Origin: Acidobacteriaceae bacterium
GTDB lineage: Bacteria; Acidobacteriota; Terriglobia; Terriglobales; Acidobacteriaceae
Length of the DNA: 6,236 nt
Direction of reading: 5' to 3'
NCBI GenBank assembly: GCA_003132825.1
Contig: PKYX01000423.1
Coordinates: 534-6,769, forward strand
The position numbers were made by a program, and so were the translations under genes. Within the stretch, counting starts at the first letter, position 1, and every line of letters begins with the position of its first letter. The notes beneath the pieces are model-generated. The model worked only from the letters and a program-made list of their open reading frames with translations. It searched no databases and was not told the DNA's origin. Positions 1 through 6,109 of this stretch are shown here, piece after piece.

Positions 1-683
1 TCGCCCCGCGCGTACTGGGCGGCGGCCGCGTAGTTTTCGCGCTGGTCCAGAAAGGCACCGGTCTTCTGGCCTTCGAGTGCGTCGTAGTGGAAACGCACCC
101 CGTTCATGGTGAAGATGGTGTTGTTTTTCTCACCCTGGATCAAGCCGGAGGACCGGGGAGCGAGCTGCTCCAGTTCCCGCACCCGGGGATCGACCCGTTC
201 GACAATGGCGGCGGGTTTGAGCTGCTGATTGAGTTCCGCCGTAACCACCTCACGCACCGGCTCCCGATCGATTGCCTGGGTAAGCACTTGCAGCGAGAGC
301 AAGTCGTTATAGCGATCGACGATCAGCCCGGGCAGAAAGTCCGCCTCGCTGAAAACGACTCGATACGCGTCGCTATCGGTCACCACCCGCACACGATAGG
401 CGACCGCTGCCTGCAGGCGTTCGCGCAGCAGGCCGGGCAGGTCAGCCACCGGCCCGGCAGAAATCATGCGGACGGCAATCTGCGAGGCGCTACTATAGAG
501 CGCCGTGCCCAGGCTCTTGCCCCGCTCATCAGTTACCTTGACCAAGGCCCCGGGAGCCACGCCGTCTGCGGAGATGATGTCGGAACGGTAGACCCAGACG
601 TGGCCTTCTTTCAGACGAGTGGCGCCGCGGCGGGAAATTTTCACTGCCGAGCACGCTGCCGGTGGACCACTGCTCGTGGGCAT
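1..683 (-). CDS. RlmI-like class I SAM-dependent rRNA methyltransferase (COG1092), N-terminal part, runs off the left edge
   Basis: Seen: an open minus-strand frame of 227 codons with no stop before the edge. An N-terminal PUA-like segment (about residues 14-75) contains RRGATRLKEGHVWVYRSD and YSSASQIAVRM. The central segment has SEADFLPGLIVDRY (112-125), and residues 206-217 read QKTGAFLDQREN. These align by eye with E. coli RlmI (HPWVFSG, YSPASQIRAR, GLPGITIDRF, KTGYYLDQRDS). Known: RlmI makes m5C1962 in 23S rRNA using SAM; family members are about 390-400 residues. The SAM-binding motif I and catalytic cysteine would therefore lie outside the window, and activity cannot be judged. Position specificity in this organism is inference. 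Start: ATG at 683 is the only ATG after the in-frame stop near 735, but its ribosome site is poor. GTG at 644 would begin directly at VKISRRGA and is a real alternative. The gene follows the zinc-ribbon gene on the same strand after a 219-bp gap, so an operon is possible but not shown. Confidence 0.9.
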   Translation of the reverse strand, partial: MPTSSGPPAACSAVKISRRGATRLKEGHVWVYRSDIISADGVAPGALVKVTDERGKSLGTALYSSASQIAVRMISAGPVADLPGLLRERLQAAVAYRVRVVTDSDAYRVVFSEADFLPGLIVDRYNDLLSLQVLTQAIDREPVREVVTAELNQQLKPAAIVERVDPRVRELEQLAPRSSGLIQGEKNNTIFTMNGVRFHYDALEGQKTGAFLDQRENYAAAAQYARG

Positions 684-902
684 CCTGAAATAGTAACCCG
701 TGTCCGTCCCTCGAGCCGCAGGCTCCGGCCTCGCTCACCTTATTTCCGGGTGGAGCGCATCGATTGATGGGTGCGGTGCTAGAGGTGCCGCAGGGGGGGC
801 GATGGGCGAAGCTTCCTGTTCTCCGGCACTGTGGGGGGGCAAGAGGAGTCTGTCGGCAGCGCAACCCGATCTTCCGCCGGGGCACGGCAACCCAGGCCGG
901 GA
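684..902. other. Intergenic gap between zinc-ribbon gene and methyltransferase; no gene recognised
   Basis: Both flanking genes are on the minus strand. The gap has two plus-strand G7 tracts (793-799, 833-839). A small hairpin GAGCC-GCA-GGCTC lies at 713-725, about 30 bp before the methyltransferase ATG. On the plus strand, an imperfect stem with two G-U pairs can form at 773-791. No hairpin followed by a T-run is visible, so no terminator is called. I looked for conserved RNase P RNA, SRP RNA and tRNA blocks and found none. Short ORFs here lack protein-like features. Confidence 0.5.
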
Positions 903-1997
903 TTAGCTCGCCGCAGGATGTTCGGTGGTTTCAGGGGCCTCAGCCAGGGCGGCCTTCAGATCACCATGCAGCTCATCGAGAATGACCATGGGGAGTTCCG
1001 CCGCCCATTCTTCCAGCTGCTGCTCTTCCAGGCCGCTTCTGAGTTGGGTGCCGGAGCGAATGTCACCGGGAAATTTGGCGGTGAAGTCGCCTTCTTCATA
1101 CAGCGTCTCGCCGATCTTGCGGCCGGTGTGTGCGTCGTAGACGCGGCGGCTGGCGTTGCCATTGGCGTTGGCAAAGGCGATGAAGACCTCGCCGGTATCG
1201 CCGAAATCGGGGCGATAAAACCAGGCCCGGTCCACGTGCGACTTGGGACGGGTGCGGCGTTTGGCGGTCAAACTGGGGCGCTCGAGCACAACCTCGGCTT
1301 TTGGATCGAAGTACAGAATTCGCTGGCAGGACTCGCAGATGATCACCGCGCCACTGCGCACCTCGTTGTAGGTCTGCGGGCGCAGCACAACCTGGCATCC
1401 CATGCATTTGTGATCGCGAACCTCGGCCAGGCCGGTCCGGCGAAACTTTGACACGCGGTCATAGTGGCGCAGCAACTCGACATTCACCCCGGCGCGGGCT
1501 TTGTCGCGCTTGGCATTCCACTCGGCCAATTGCTTTTCGTCTTCCGCGGTGCGGGCGCGGGCACTGGCCTTTTCCTCTTCGATTTCAACCATCTCCGCTT
1601 TCAGTTCGGCCTCCGCCGCTCGTACGTCTTTTTCGCGGGATTCGGCGTTGACCATCAGCTCCAGGATCTTGTCCTCGTTGGTACGGATGTCCTGTTCGGC
1701 GAAGTGAATCTCGTGCATCAGCGCTTTGTACTGGTCGTTGGTTTTGACTTCGAGCGACTGATCACGGTACTTGGAGATTTTCTGCTGCAGGTCTTGGATG
1801 GAGGTTTCGAACTTGCGGCGGGCGGCTTCGTCAGCCTTGACTGCGGTTTTGGCTCTCTCGAGGACTGCCTTGGTCCCGGATACCCGTTCTTCAATAGCCG
1901 CCATGCGCTTGGGCAAGGCGGCAACCTCTTCTTTGAGGCGAAGGATCTCCCGGTCGGCTTGCTGCAGCTCGTTGAGGTTATGAACGTCAGGAAGCAT
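903..1997 (-). CDS. Coiled-coil C4-type zinc-ribbon protein (zf-RING_7 / CT398-like) with long C-terminal extension
   Basis: The 364-residue product has three parts. Residues 5-185 are a highly charged, heptad-like helical region expected to form a long antiparallel coiled coil. It contains EVKTNDQYKALMHEI (83-97), matching the conserved 'TNxxYxALxxEI' signature of the zf-RING_7 (PF02591) family. Residues 198-224 form a zinc ribbon with two CxxC knuckles, C198/C201 (CMGC) and C221/C224 (CESC), followed by RILYFDP. Residues from about 240 to 364 are an extension without a domain I recognise; typical members are about 240-260 residues and end just after the ribbon. Family proteins are widespread in bacteria and suspected to be nucleic-acid-associated or scaffold-like, but the molecular role is not settled. 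ATG 1997 gives the usual N-terminus (LxxLqxxDxxIxxL pattern). No good Shine-Dalgarno is visible. It is divergent from the MBL gene, with 95 bp between starts, and upstream of the rRNA methyltransferase on the same strand. Confidence 0.88.
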   Translation of the reverse strand: MLPDVHNLNELQQADREILRLKEEVAALPKRMAAIEERVSGTKAVLERAKTAVKADEAARRKFETSIQDLQQKISKYRDQSLEVKTNDQYKALMHEIHFAEQDIRTNEDKILELMVNAESREKDVRAAEAELKAEMVEIEEEKASARARTAEDEKQLAEWNAKRDKARAGVNVELLRHYDRVSKFRRTGLAEVRDHKCMGCQVVLRPQTYNEVRSGAVIICESCQRILYFDPKAEVVLERPSLTAKRRTRPKSHVDRAWFYRPDFGDTGEVFIAFANANGNASRRVYDAHTGRKIGETLYEEGDFTAKFPGDIRSGTQLRSGLEEQQLEEWAAELPMVILDELHGDLKAALAEAPETTEHPAAS

Positions 1998-2019
1998 CGT
2001 TGAGAATGGCGCTGCTGGG

Positions 2020-2028
2020 ATTTTAGCA
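2020..2028 (-). promoter_or_regulatory. Predicted extended -10 promoter of the zinc-ribbon gene
   Basis: On the minus strand the sequence reads TGCTAAAAT, an extended -10 (TGn) plus TAAAAT, a 5/6 match to TATAAT. No convincing -35 lies 16-18 bp upstream, as is usual for extended -10 promoters. Transcription would start near 2013, leaving a leader of about 15 nt before ATG 1997. Prediction by eye only. Confidence 0.4.
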
Positions 2029-2044
2029 CGCGGGAACGGGCGTT

Positions 2045-2074
2045 TTGACGGCGCACTCGGTTGGCCCGTAAGAT
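2045..2074 (+). promoter_or_regulatory. Possible sigma70-type promoter of the MBL-fold hydrolase gene
   Basis: TTGACG (2045-2050) and TAAGAT (2069-2074) are separated by 18 bp. The -35 matches 5/6 and the -10 matches 4/6. Transcription would start near 2081, leaving only about 12 nt before ATG 2093, with GGGG at 2084-2087 as a weak ribosome site. It faces away from the zinc-ribbon promoter, so the 95-bp gap serves both genes. Confidence 0.35.
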
Positions 2075-2092
2075 TTGCACTCTGGGGCCACT

Positions 2093-2926
2093 ATGCATCG
2101 TCTGAGCCTGGGGGACTTCGAGCTTACGGCCGTCTCCGACGGCATCTACCACCTCGATGGGGGAGCTTTCTTCGGGGTGGTGCCTAAGGTCCTATGGGAA
2201 CGGAAAGTCAAAGCGGACCCCAAGAACCGGGTGCCGAGCGGCCTGAATTCGCTGGTCATCCGGACCGGCGATTGCACGCTTCTGGTCGAAACCGGAATCG
2301 GCAACAAGCTTTCCGAAAAGATGGCCGAGATTTACGGGCAGCCCGCCCAGTTGATCGAGAATCTTGCTGCCGCGGGCGTGTCACCGGACGACGTCGACAT
2401 CGTCATCAACACCCACCTGCACTTCGATCACTGCGGATGGAATACGGCGCGCAAAGGGGGCCGGGCCACCCCCACTTTTCCGAACGCGACCTATTACGTG
2501 CAGGAAGGGGAGTGGAATCATGCCCATGAAAACCAGCGCGACGGGGTCAGCTATATCCCCGACAACTATGACTCATTGGTGGCTAGTGGGCAGATGAAAC
2601 TTCTGCGGGGGGATCAGGAAATCGTTCCCGGCATTTCACTCGCGGTTTTCCCTGGACACACAAAAGACATGCAGGCGGTGGTGATCCGCAGCGGGGGGAG
2701 AACGGCTTGTTACATTTCGGATCTGATTCCGACGAGCGCGCACCTCGATCTGAATTGGGTGATGGGGTTTGATTTATATCCCCTGGAGACCATCGAAAGC
2801 CGCAAAAGGTATTACGCGCAGGCGATTCCAGAGAAATGGCTGACCGTATTTACCCACGATCCGAATCTTCCCTGGGCCTATGTCGAGGAGGACGAGAAAG
2901 GGAGGCTGGTGGGCAGGACGGTCTAG
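2093..2926 (+). CDS. YtnP-like metallo-beta-lactamase-fold hydrolase (possible lactonase)
   Basis: The 277-residue product has the full MBL-fold two-metal set: H108-x-H110-x-D112-H113 in INTHLHFDHCGW, H189 in FPGHT, D210 in YISDL and H255 in FTHDPNLPW. The N-terminus has LDGGAFFGVVPKVLW (21-35), close to the DGGAMFGVVPKPLW block I recall from B. subtilis YtnP, a quorum-quenching lactonase, and related OPHC2-like enzymes. No signal peptide is visible, so it is probably cytoplasmic. Known: this subgroup hydrolyses lactones or organophosphate-like esters with varied substrates. The substrate here is not readable from sequence, and N-acyl-homoserine lactonase activity is inference. ATG 2093 is preferred over an in-frame TTG at 2075: GGGG sits 5 nt upstream and the protein begins MHRLSLGDFELTAVSDG, matching family N-termini. 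The gene is divergent from the zinc-ribbon gene. Its TAG stop overlaps the stop of the convergent kinase remnant. Confidence 0.9.
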   Translation: MHRLSLGDFELTAVSDGIYHLDGGAFFGVVPKVLWERKVKADPKNRVPSGLNSLVIRTGDCTLLVETGIGNKLSEKMAEIYGQPAQLIENLAAAGVSPDDVDIVINTHLHFDHCGWNTARKGGRATPTFPNATYYVQEGEWNHAHENQRDGVSYIPDNYDSLVASGQMKLLRGDQEIVPGISLAVFPGHTKDMQAVVIRSGGRTACYISDLIPTSAHLDLNWVMGFDLYPLETIESRKRYYAQAIPEKWLTVFTHDPNLPWAYVEEDEKGRLVGRTV

Positions 2927-3111
2927 ACGGCATGTGTGGGCGTGCGCAAATGATGAAAGTCCGGCTTGAGAACGTGAAAGTCTGGACCCCAAAAGATGAA
3001 ATGGAAGTAAGCTATTGGAACCAATGACACCACCCCCATGCCGCCGCCACCGAGCTTCTCAACGATGCGGTAGTGCGAAACGATTTGGCCGATGTATGTC
3101 GGGGCCGACAC
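2923..3111 (-). pseudogene. Truncated serine/threonine protein kinase, N-terminal remnant
   Basis: Residues 6-28 of this 62-codon ORF (YIGQIVSHYRIVEK..GGGGMGVV) match the start of the intact kinase at 3410-6031 (residues 1-23: [22 protein letters not shown]) and the canonical N-terminus of the bacterial PknB-like family. Homology stops abruptly after the glycine-rich loop, at about position 3028. The remaining 34 codons (beginning SLVPIAYF) do not resemble a kinase: the expected YKAxD and the ATP-anchoring lysine are absent, as is the rest of the catalytic domain. No kinase catalytic function is possible. A promoter-like sequence is retained upstream. The ORF stops at 2923-2925, inside the stop codon of the MBL gene. 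It may still be transcribed, but as a gene it is broken. I read it as a paralogue whose body was lost by deletion or replaced by other DNA. Confidence 0.78.
2954..3004 (+). repeat. Short spaced repeats, period 21-22 bp
   Basis: TGAAAGTCCGG (2954-2964) and TGAAAGTCTGG (2975-2985) differ at one of 11 bases and start 21 bp apart. A weaker third unit, TGAAATGG, begins at 2997, 22 bp later. They lie in non-coding DNA between the MBL stop and the kinase breakpoint. Repeats spaced by about two helical turns occur at the ends of some insertion sequences, such as the IS21 family, but no transposase or full element end is identifiable. Confidence 0.4.
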
Positions 3112-3120
3112 TGACCGGAA

Positions 3121-3150
3121 ATCTTAGGTTCATTGCCCAAACCAAGTCAA
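3121..3150 (-). promoter_or_regulatory. Predicted promoter of the kinase remnant
   Basis: On the minus strand, TTGACT (3150-3145) and TAAGAT (3126-3121) are 18 bp apart. The -10 ends 25 bp before the codon equivalent to the intact kinase's Met1 (3096). At the intact kinase the corresponding distance is 28 bp with the same -35 hexamer, which supports common ancestry. If the upstream ATG at 3111 is used, the leader is almost nil. Confidence 0.4.
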
Positions 3151-3241
3151 TCAACGGAACCGGTTTCGAAGAGAATCGGCCGGTAAAGGAGCAAGGAGGA
3201 TAATGATTTGGAAGTTGTACATCGACCCCGATGACTCCCGG

Positions 3242-3263
3242 GATAACGGGCAAACCCGTTATC
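3242..3263. repeat. Perfect inverted repeat, 9-bp arms and 4-nt loop
   Basis: GATAACGGG-CAAA-CCCGTTATC. It lies between the 3' end of the large kinase (stop at 3410) and the kinase remnant's promoter. There is no T-run on either side, so it is not a standard intrinsic terminator. It could be an operator, a transcript-stabilising hairpin or a recombination scar. One arm plus loop (GGATAACGGGCAA, 3241-3253) recurs at 6210-6222, upstream of the intact kinase. Confidence 0.65.
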
Positions 3264-3409
3264 GATTAAGGAGGGGCTGCCGACCACACATGCACTTGCG
3301 GCCGGAATCTCGCTTCCGCGATGTGTCATTTATCCTGTCAGTTGGGTCTCTCAGCCAGACGAGGCGAACGCCTAATAGGAAACATCGGGCGCTTACTCTC
3401 CCGCTCGAG

Positions 3410-6031
3410 CTATGGCTCCCGAAAATCCATTGAAACAACTTCCTCAGTACCAACGTCTTTGAGGATGAGCGGAGAGTCGTCGGGTGCGAGACCGAGCCAT
3501 TGTCCCCAGTAGCCGGTAGTGTGCATCCCTTCGAACCTCGCGACTTGCTCGAGCTCGCGGTCTCGAATCCGTACCCGCGAAATTGCCTGGTCTTCCCGTC
3601 GGACCTGGAAATAAACATATTGGCTGTCGCGCGACCAGCATGGGTAGCCCGCGCCTACGTTGGCCAGCAGAGACCACGTGTGTAGCTTGAAATCATAGAG
3701 TCTCAAGCTTTGCGCTGTGTTCGGCTCGGCGACCAGATAGCGCCCATCGGGCGACCAGCGCGGTGAGTAAAATCCCTGTGATCCAGGAACCATGGTGACC
3801 TGATGCGTTTTGAGATCGATCGTGTCAATTTCAAATGCCGCTGGTCCAGCTCCGCTCGGTCCGCCCGCGAATGCAATCGAATTTCCGTCCGGCGACCATG
3901 TCCCATCCGCCTGAACATTGTTGCCGCTGTCGGGCATTAATTCTCGCGGTGTTCCTCCAACGGCTGAAGTGACATACAAGCGGGGAGGCTTGCCGGACTC
4001 GAACGCCCAAAATAAAAGTTCTGTGCCATCCGGAGACCAGCGGGGCTGCATGGCGTAAAGCGGCGGAAAGCTGAGTTGCAGCTTCTCGCTTCCATCTACT
4101 TTGCTCCTCCAGGCCGTTCCCTCCGGGAACAAAACATAGGCAACCCACTGCCCATCTTTGGAAAAGTCCACGTCCTGTGCTGATATCCCGCCGAGAAAAG
4201 ATTTCAGAGTCTTGGCCTTTGAGTCGTACCGTTCGAGTTCTCCACGCCCCAGAGCCTCTACCGCAAAGAGCTTTTTACCGCCCTTGCTGGGCACAACGTA
4301 GAAGCCGCCGTACGTGATTTCGCCACTCGTGAGCTGAACTGGTTCGTAACTTACTTTGTGAAATAAACTTCCCGTTTCACGCCGAGCCCAGATCTGACCA
4401 CCTGCCTCGAAAACGAAGTAGTTTCCATCGGGTGTCCAGTTACCACAGCACTGGTCGGTCCCAGTCTTCCATCCTGGCAGCAAAGGCTGCGGGTTCGAGG
4501 CGTCGCGCGAGACGTTCCATATCTTGTGCGGCTCAAAAATATCGCCGGTCGTAAATCGGATCTTCTTACTGTCTGGCGACCACGCGTATCTCGTTCCGCC
4601 CGGCAATGCGGCGAGCTTCGTGGGCTGCGTCCCATCGGGGTTGGCGAGGTAAACGCCGTGCAAATCTCCATACGCAAGCTTCTCACCGTCCGGAGACCAC
4701 GCTCCACCGGGACCTGCGGCCCCCGCGAGTTTGCGTGGAGAACCACCCACGGTCGGAACAGCCCAGAACGGGCAATCACTGCAAATACCCGCACCCTGGG
4801 ACATGAGCAGGGCAGAACCATCCGGTGAAACGGAGAGCGGATACATCCTCGGTGAAAGGACCGGCAGGGCGACAACATCACCGCCGGCTGCAGAAACCTG
4901 CGACAGCGTTGGCGCGGGTTGATTCTCTCCCAGGTAAAGACGCGAGCCATCCGTTCCGATCAGGATCTTTGGCACTCCGTCGTGCGTGAGCTGCACGAAT
5001 CCGGAAACCGTAGGCGGAGGCAGCGTGGGGCGGAACAGGAAGGCGAGCATGCCAAGCGCTGCAATCGCGGCGAGTGCCCAAGGCAGGGAGTGCCATACCG
5101 TCGAACGGCCTTTGCCCCCAATGGCGGTCGCGGGGGCGACGTCCAAATTTTGTCCTGCGGTCGATGCCGCAGAACGCCCAGAATTCGTGTCCCGCTTCAG
5201 GCGAATCAAGTCGGCGCGAATTTCCGAAGCGATCTGATAGCGCAGGTCACGGTCCTTCTCCAAAGCCTTGCGAATGACCGGTTCCAGTCCGACGAGCAAT
5301 TGCGGGTTCGCCGCCAACAGCACGACTGGCTGGTCGTGAAGAATGGCACTACAGATTTCGCCCGGGCTCGATCCCTCGAACGGCCGTTTCCCGGTTGCCA
5401 TTTCGTAAAGCAGAGCTCCGAAAGAGAACAGATCGGTGCGCGAGTCCAGATCCTTTGCTTTCACTTGCTCCGGAGACATGTAGCCCACCGTCCCCATCAC
5501 CACGCCCGGTTCGGTTCCCTGCAGCGTAACCGTCTTTTCCTCGGCGGATGCGGTTTGTGGCAGTGCAAGTTTGGCCAGACCGAAGTCGAGAATCTTGGCG
5601 TGTCGGCGCCGGGTCACGAATACGTTGGCAGGCTTTATGTCGCGATGCACAATGCCTTCCCCGTGGGCGGCATCGAGCGCATCGGCGATCTCAATCGCGA
5701 TGTCCAGAAGATGTTCGGTTTCGATTGGACGACCCGCGATCAGGTGGTTCAGTGCCACGCCGTCAAGGAACTCCATGACCATGAAGGCGCGGCCGTCGAG
5801 TTCGCCAATGTCATAGATCGTGCAGATATTCGGATGATTCAGGGCCGATGCTGCTCGGGCCTCGCGCCGAAACCGCTCCAGCGCTGCTGGGTCATGGGCG
5901 ACGCTGTCGGGAAGAAACTTAAGTGCGACAAACCTGGCCAGACGGGTATCTTCGGCTTTGTAGACGACGCCCATGCCTCCGCTGCCGATTTTTTCGAGCA
6001 CCCGATAATGGGAAATAATCGTACCGATCAT
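3410..6031 (-). CDS. Transmembrane PknB-type serine/threonine kinase with C-terminal PD40 (WD40/TolB-like) propeller
   Basis: The 873-residue product has a complete kinase domain at about residues 8-275. It has a glycine loop G16-SGGMG-V22, ATP-anchoring K38 (VALKF), helix-C E57 (FRREARAAS), catalytic loop H129-R-D131-IKPAN136, D149-FG-L metal motif, and SPE (186-188) in YMSPEQ closing the activation segment. All residues needed for catalysis are present. A Ser/Thr-rich linker leads to one hydrophobic helix (about 315-334). Nine PD40-like motifs follow (xWSPDG and variants at 401, 444, 483, 531, 622, 664, 711, 758 and 798), implying a beta-propeller. Expected topology is cytoplasmic kinase and extracytoplasmic sensor (inference from the single TM). 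Known: such kinases are typical of Acidobacteriota; ligands and substrates are mostly unknown. The sensor holds a CxxC (C417/C420) and a CC pair (C528/C529). ATG 6031 gives the canonical family N-terminus [12 protein letters not shown], although no Shine-Dalgarno is visible. It is apparently monocistronic with its own promoter. Confidence 0.95.
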   Translation of the reverse strand: MIGTIISHYRVLEKIGSGGMGVVYKAEDTRLARFVALKFLPDSVAHDPAALERFRREARAASALNHPNICTIYDIGELDGRAFMVMEFLDGVALNHLIAGRPIETEHLLDIAIEIADALDAAHGEGIVHRDIKPANVFVTRRRHAKILDFGLAKLALPQTASAEEKTVTLQGTEPGVVMGTVGYMSPEQVKAKDLDSRTDLFSFGALLYEMATGKRPFEGSSPGEICSAILHDQPVVLLAANPQLLVGLEPVIRKALEKDRDLRYQIASEIRADLIRLKRDTNSGRSAASTAGQNLDVAPATAIGGKGRSTVWHSLPWALAAIAALGMLAFLFRPTLPPPTVSGFVQLTHDGVPKILIGTDGSRLYLGENQPAPTLSQVSAAGGDVVALPVLSPRMYPLSVSPDGSALLMSQGAGICSDCPFWAVPTVGGSPRKLAGAAGPGGAWSPDGEKLAYGDLHGVYLANPDGTQPTKLAALPGGTRYAWSPDSKKIRFTTGDIFEPHKIWNVSRDASNPQPLLPGWKTGTDQCCGNWTPDGNYFVFEAGGQIWARRETGSLFHKVSYEPVQLTSGEITYGGFYVVPSKGGKKLFAVEALGRGELERYDSKAKTLKSFLGGISAQDVDFSKDGQWVAYVLFPEGTAWRSKVDGSEKLQLSFPPLYAMQPRWSPDGTELLFWAFESGKPPRLYVTSAVGGTPRELMPDSGNNVQADGTWSPDGNSIAFAGGPSGAGPAAFEIDTIDLKTHQVTMVPGSQGFYSPRWSPDGRYLVAEPNTAQSLRLYDFKLHTWSLLANVGAGYPCWSRDSQYVYFQVRREDQAISRVRIRDRELEQVARFEGMHTTGYWGQWLGLAPDDSPLILKDVGTEEVVSMDFREP

Positions 6032-6058
6032 GACGGCGGGGAGTCGAACAGAACAATA

Positions 6059-6087
6059 ATGATATGGTGATGCTCAGTGGCAGTCAA
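6059..6087 (-). promoter_or_regulatory. Predicted sigma70-type promoter of the large kinase gene
   Basis: On the minus strand, TTGACT (6087-6082) and TATCAT (6064-6059) are separated by exactly 17 bp. Each hexamer matches 5/6 of consensus. Transcription would start near 6052, about 20 nt before ATG 6031. This is the best promoter-like sequence in the window. Confidence 0.6.
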
Positions 6088-6109
6088 TTTATGAGGTGCA
6101 CACCACTGA
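6074..6109. promoter_or_regulatory. Inverted repeat framing the kinase -35 box, possible operator
   Basis: TCAGTGG (6074-6080) and CCACTGA (6103-6109) are perfect inverted 7-mers separated by 22 bp. One arm lies in the spacer between -10 and -35, and the -35 box lies between the arms. This arrangement suits a dimeric repressor site, but no known regulator motif was recognised. Confidence 0.35.

Noticed and set aside
87..767. 226-codon plus-strand ORF
   Set aside because: Shadow of the RlmI-like methyltransferase, whose conserved motifs are clear on the minus strand.
684..902. Possible structured RNA such as RNase P RNA between the zinc-ribbon and methyltransferase genes
   Set aside because: Some ACAGTGC/GAGAACAG-like words occur, but the conserved GAGGAAAGTCCGGGC-type core and overall length (over 300 nt) are missing.
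1464..2003. 179-codon plus-strand ORF and the 206-codon ORF at 831-1451
   Set aside because: Both are antisense to the zinc-ribbon protein; the Phe/Leu/Gly-rich translations mirror its Lys/Glu-rich coiled coil.
3362..3373. AGGCG-AA-CGCCT palindrome after the kinase stop as a terminator
   Set aside because: The stem is only 5 bp with a 2-nt loop and no T-run follows on the minus strand.
4919..6070. 383-codon plus-strand ORF antisense to the kinase domain
   Set aside because: It exactly opposes the conserved kinase domain, lacks any recognisable motif and has the His/Arg/Gly-rich composition typical of antisense shadows in high-GC DNA.
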